A stretch of DNA of 62,740 nt, from positions 1 through 62,740 of the forward strand of contig JADLBD010000064.1 of the NCBI GenBank assembly GCA_020847975.1. The letters run 5' to 3'. The DNA is from Bryobacterales bacterium (GTDB lineage Bacteria > Acidobacteriota > Terriglobia > Bryobacterales > Bryobacteraceae). Shown here in pieces: positions 61,501 through 62,740 of this stretch; position 1 is the first letter of the stretch, and each line of letters begins with the position of its first letter. The translations under genes and the position numbers were made by a program. Below the pieces are notes generated by a model that ran no database searches, was not told where the DNA came from, and worked only from the letters and a program-made list of their open reading frames with translations.

Positions 61501-61663
61501 CTACCATGAGGACTACTTCGCCAGCAAGCCTGATCGCATCCAGTCCTACCTCAGCGAAGGCGACTCCAGGCCCGATCCCTCCATCGCTCCCCGCGAACTC
61601 GCCGCCTATGCCGCCGTCGCCGGCCTCATCTTCAACCTCGACGAAGCCATCACCAAGGAGTGA
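58523..61663 (+). CDS. Secreted DUF1549/DUF1553 protein with PSCyt1 heme motif and LamG domain
   Basis: A 1046-residue exported protein of planctomycete type. After the signal peptide the PSCyt1 cytochrome segment shows a single CxxCH heme motif in DNCFGCHGPD, then a DUF1549 domain (WPRNPIDNFILARLEQEGL, and YADTNGYQFDGERVMWRWRD in part), a LamG-like carbohydrate-binding insert (around residues 430-580), and the C-terminal DUF1553 domain (LARGPRERMNAEMIRDSALF, with RENRTNTPLQALNLMND). M6 (58538) is an alternative start and would avoid using TATAAT (58519-58524) as coding sequence. The gene is followed after five bases by a DUF1501 gene, a pairing that is standard in Planctomycetes and Acidobacteria. 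Confidence 0.9.
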   Translation: MRLTLMGYKAGAFFLLSLSAFAADPSIEFNRDVRPILSDNCFGCHGPDATAKHIPFRLDSEAAAKADLGGGHHAIVEGSPEKSELMRRVTTDKKFMRMPPASTGHTLSTKQIDILRAWIAQGAKWQKHWAFLPPVRYDPPAVRNSAWPRNPIDNFILARLEQEGLKPSPEADRETLLRRVSLDITGLPPTPAEIDAFLADKSPNAYEKVVDRLLHSPRYGERMAIRWLDAARYADTNGYQFDGERVMWRWRDYVIDSFNRNKPFDQFTVEQIAGDLIPHHTMNQVIATGFNRNHRANTEDGIIPEEYAVEYVVDRVETTSAVFLGVTLGCARCHNHKYDPFTQKEFYRFFAYFNNVPELGRAMKYGNSPPLIPAPTREQQRQLEALDAKITAANAALARHSAATTKAQASWEHQLATQPPAYWSPLTLRDAAWDLDDNLPAHSGNPSIVPGRIGKAAAFDGSSYLQIPQAGQFDIDERFTVSGWFYSECGDQPCSILTRQSDSPTGKGYGIHLKDGKLFVTMTNNWADDAIRYETEEKIQPKRWYHVALTYTGSRMAEGLTLYIDGKPAKVKVLLDTLYRPFRNAGRSFSVPFRIGAGNGPEQQFRGRIDDVRIYSTVLSPGEIESLALGESLNQIAAKPPTARTEAEQRQLRWYFLDNAAPEQTRLEWKRLTELKLEKEKFERTFPTVMVMAESPTPKETHILQRGQYDKKGEKVDPGLPAVLPPLPDGAPNNRLGLAKWIVDPKNPLTARVIMNRTWQMIFSTGIVKTAEDFGVQGEWPSHPELLDWLATEFVRTGWDMKAMVKEIVMSAAYRQSSKDTPELLQRDPDNRLLARGPRERMNAEMIRDSALFEAGLLSEKLGGPSVKPYQPAGLWKELVMQDMDYVQSKGPDLYRRSLYTFWKRTIAPPMMANFDSALRETCVVRENRTNTPLQALNLMNDVTFVEAARFVGQRMIREGGSGPDSRLAYGFRLIMSRKPSPAEAAVLRGSLRYHEDYFASKPDRIQSYLSEGDSRPDPSIAPRELAAYAAVAGLIFNLDEAITKE

Positions 61664-61668
61664 ACCAG

Positions 61669-62740
<1,072 letters not shown>

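Noticed and set aside
58529..61507. Two long open frames on the minus strand opposite the DUF1549/DUF1553 gene
   Set aside because: They are Gly/Glu/Ala-biased antisense translations of a gene with clear domains and a heme motif on the + strand.

Overview
The window reads as about 63 kb of high-GC chromosome from an acidobacterium of the Solibacter/Bryobacter kind (order Bryobacterales). The best taxonomic marker is the secreted protein at 34.3-36.2 kb, whose C-terminal half matches the TIGR03437 paralogous domain expanded in Candidatus Solibacter. The planctomycete-style secreted families at both window edges (membrane-bound dehydrogenase domain, DUF1549/DUF1553 cytochrome, DUF1501) fit the same lineage. 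This assignment is inference from protein families, not from a marker RNA; no rRNA or tRNA gene was found.

Layout. 0-1.4 kb: a truncated secreted propeller protein, a Uma2-family nuclease-like gene and a small CxxC protein. 1.5-15.5 kb: a tightly packed eight-gene operon (DUF4159, vWA/GATase-like, caspase-like, TPR-metallopeptidase, MoxR ATPase, DUF58, BatA-like, DUF4175) that looks like an elaborated Bat/MoxR membrane complex. 15.6-17.0 kb: a secreted collagen-like protein with a BclA-type C-terminal domain. 17-22 kb: class I fumarase, HlyD-type adaptor, DUF2252 protein and a two-gene chromate transporter. 22-32 kb: a signalling block with a hybrid kinase, FliA-like sigma factor, Rcp1-like regulator with CHASE3 kinase, NtrC-type activator and PilZ-like protein, ending in a GH16-like secreted protein and two small proteins before a strong terminator. 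32-47 kb: DapA-like protein, FecR protein, TIGR03437 protein, U32 (RlhA-like) protein, Gfo/Idh/MocA oxidoreductase, peptidoglycan-binding protein, two adjacent PPK2 proteins, two coupled PQQ-type propellers and a leucine-rich-repeat protein. 47.3-49.7 kb: a small accessory patch with an IS3-family transposase remnant, two secreted hypothetical genes (one apparently frameshifted and Cys-rich) and the 3' end of a group II intron. 49.7-57.8 kb: HIT protein, sugar nucleotidyltransferase, UvrB, DUF2520-like protein, PEP-mutase-like protein, membrane dipeptidase, Tat-exported oxidoreductase-like protein and SMP-30 lactonase. 57.8-62.7 kb: two small membrane proteins, then a DUF1549/DUF1553/LamG cytochrome-like protein and a truncated DUF1501 protein.

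Two compositional features stand out. Up to about 57.83 kb the + strand is G-rich whichever strand codes; after that point it becomes strongly C-rich, an abrupt skew switch inside a 15-base gap between convergent genes. The 22-32 kb signalling block and the 47-49.6 kb patch lack the strong skew of their surroundings, which suggests younger DNA. The most interesting candidates for follow-up are the MoxR operon with its two protease-like members, the reading-frame break in the Cys-rich peptide gene, the ORF-less group II intron remnant, and the PPK2 pair that resembles a two-domain enzyme split in two.
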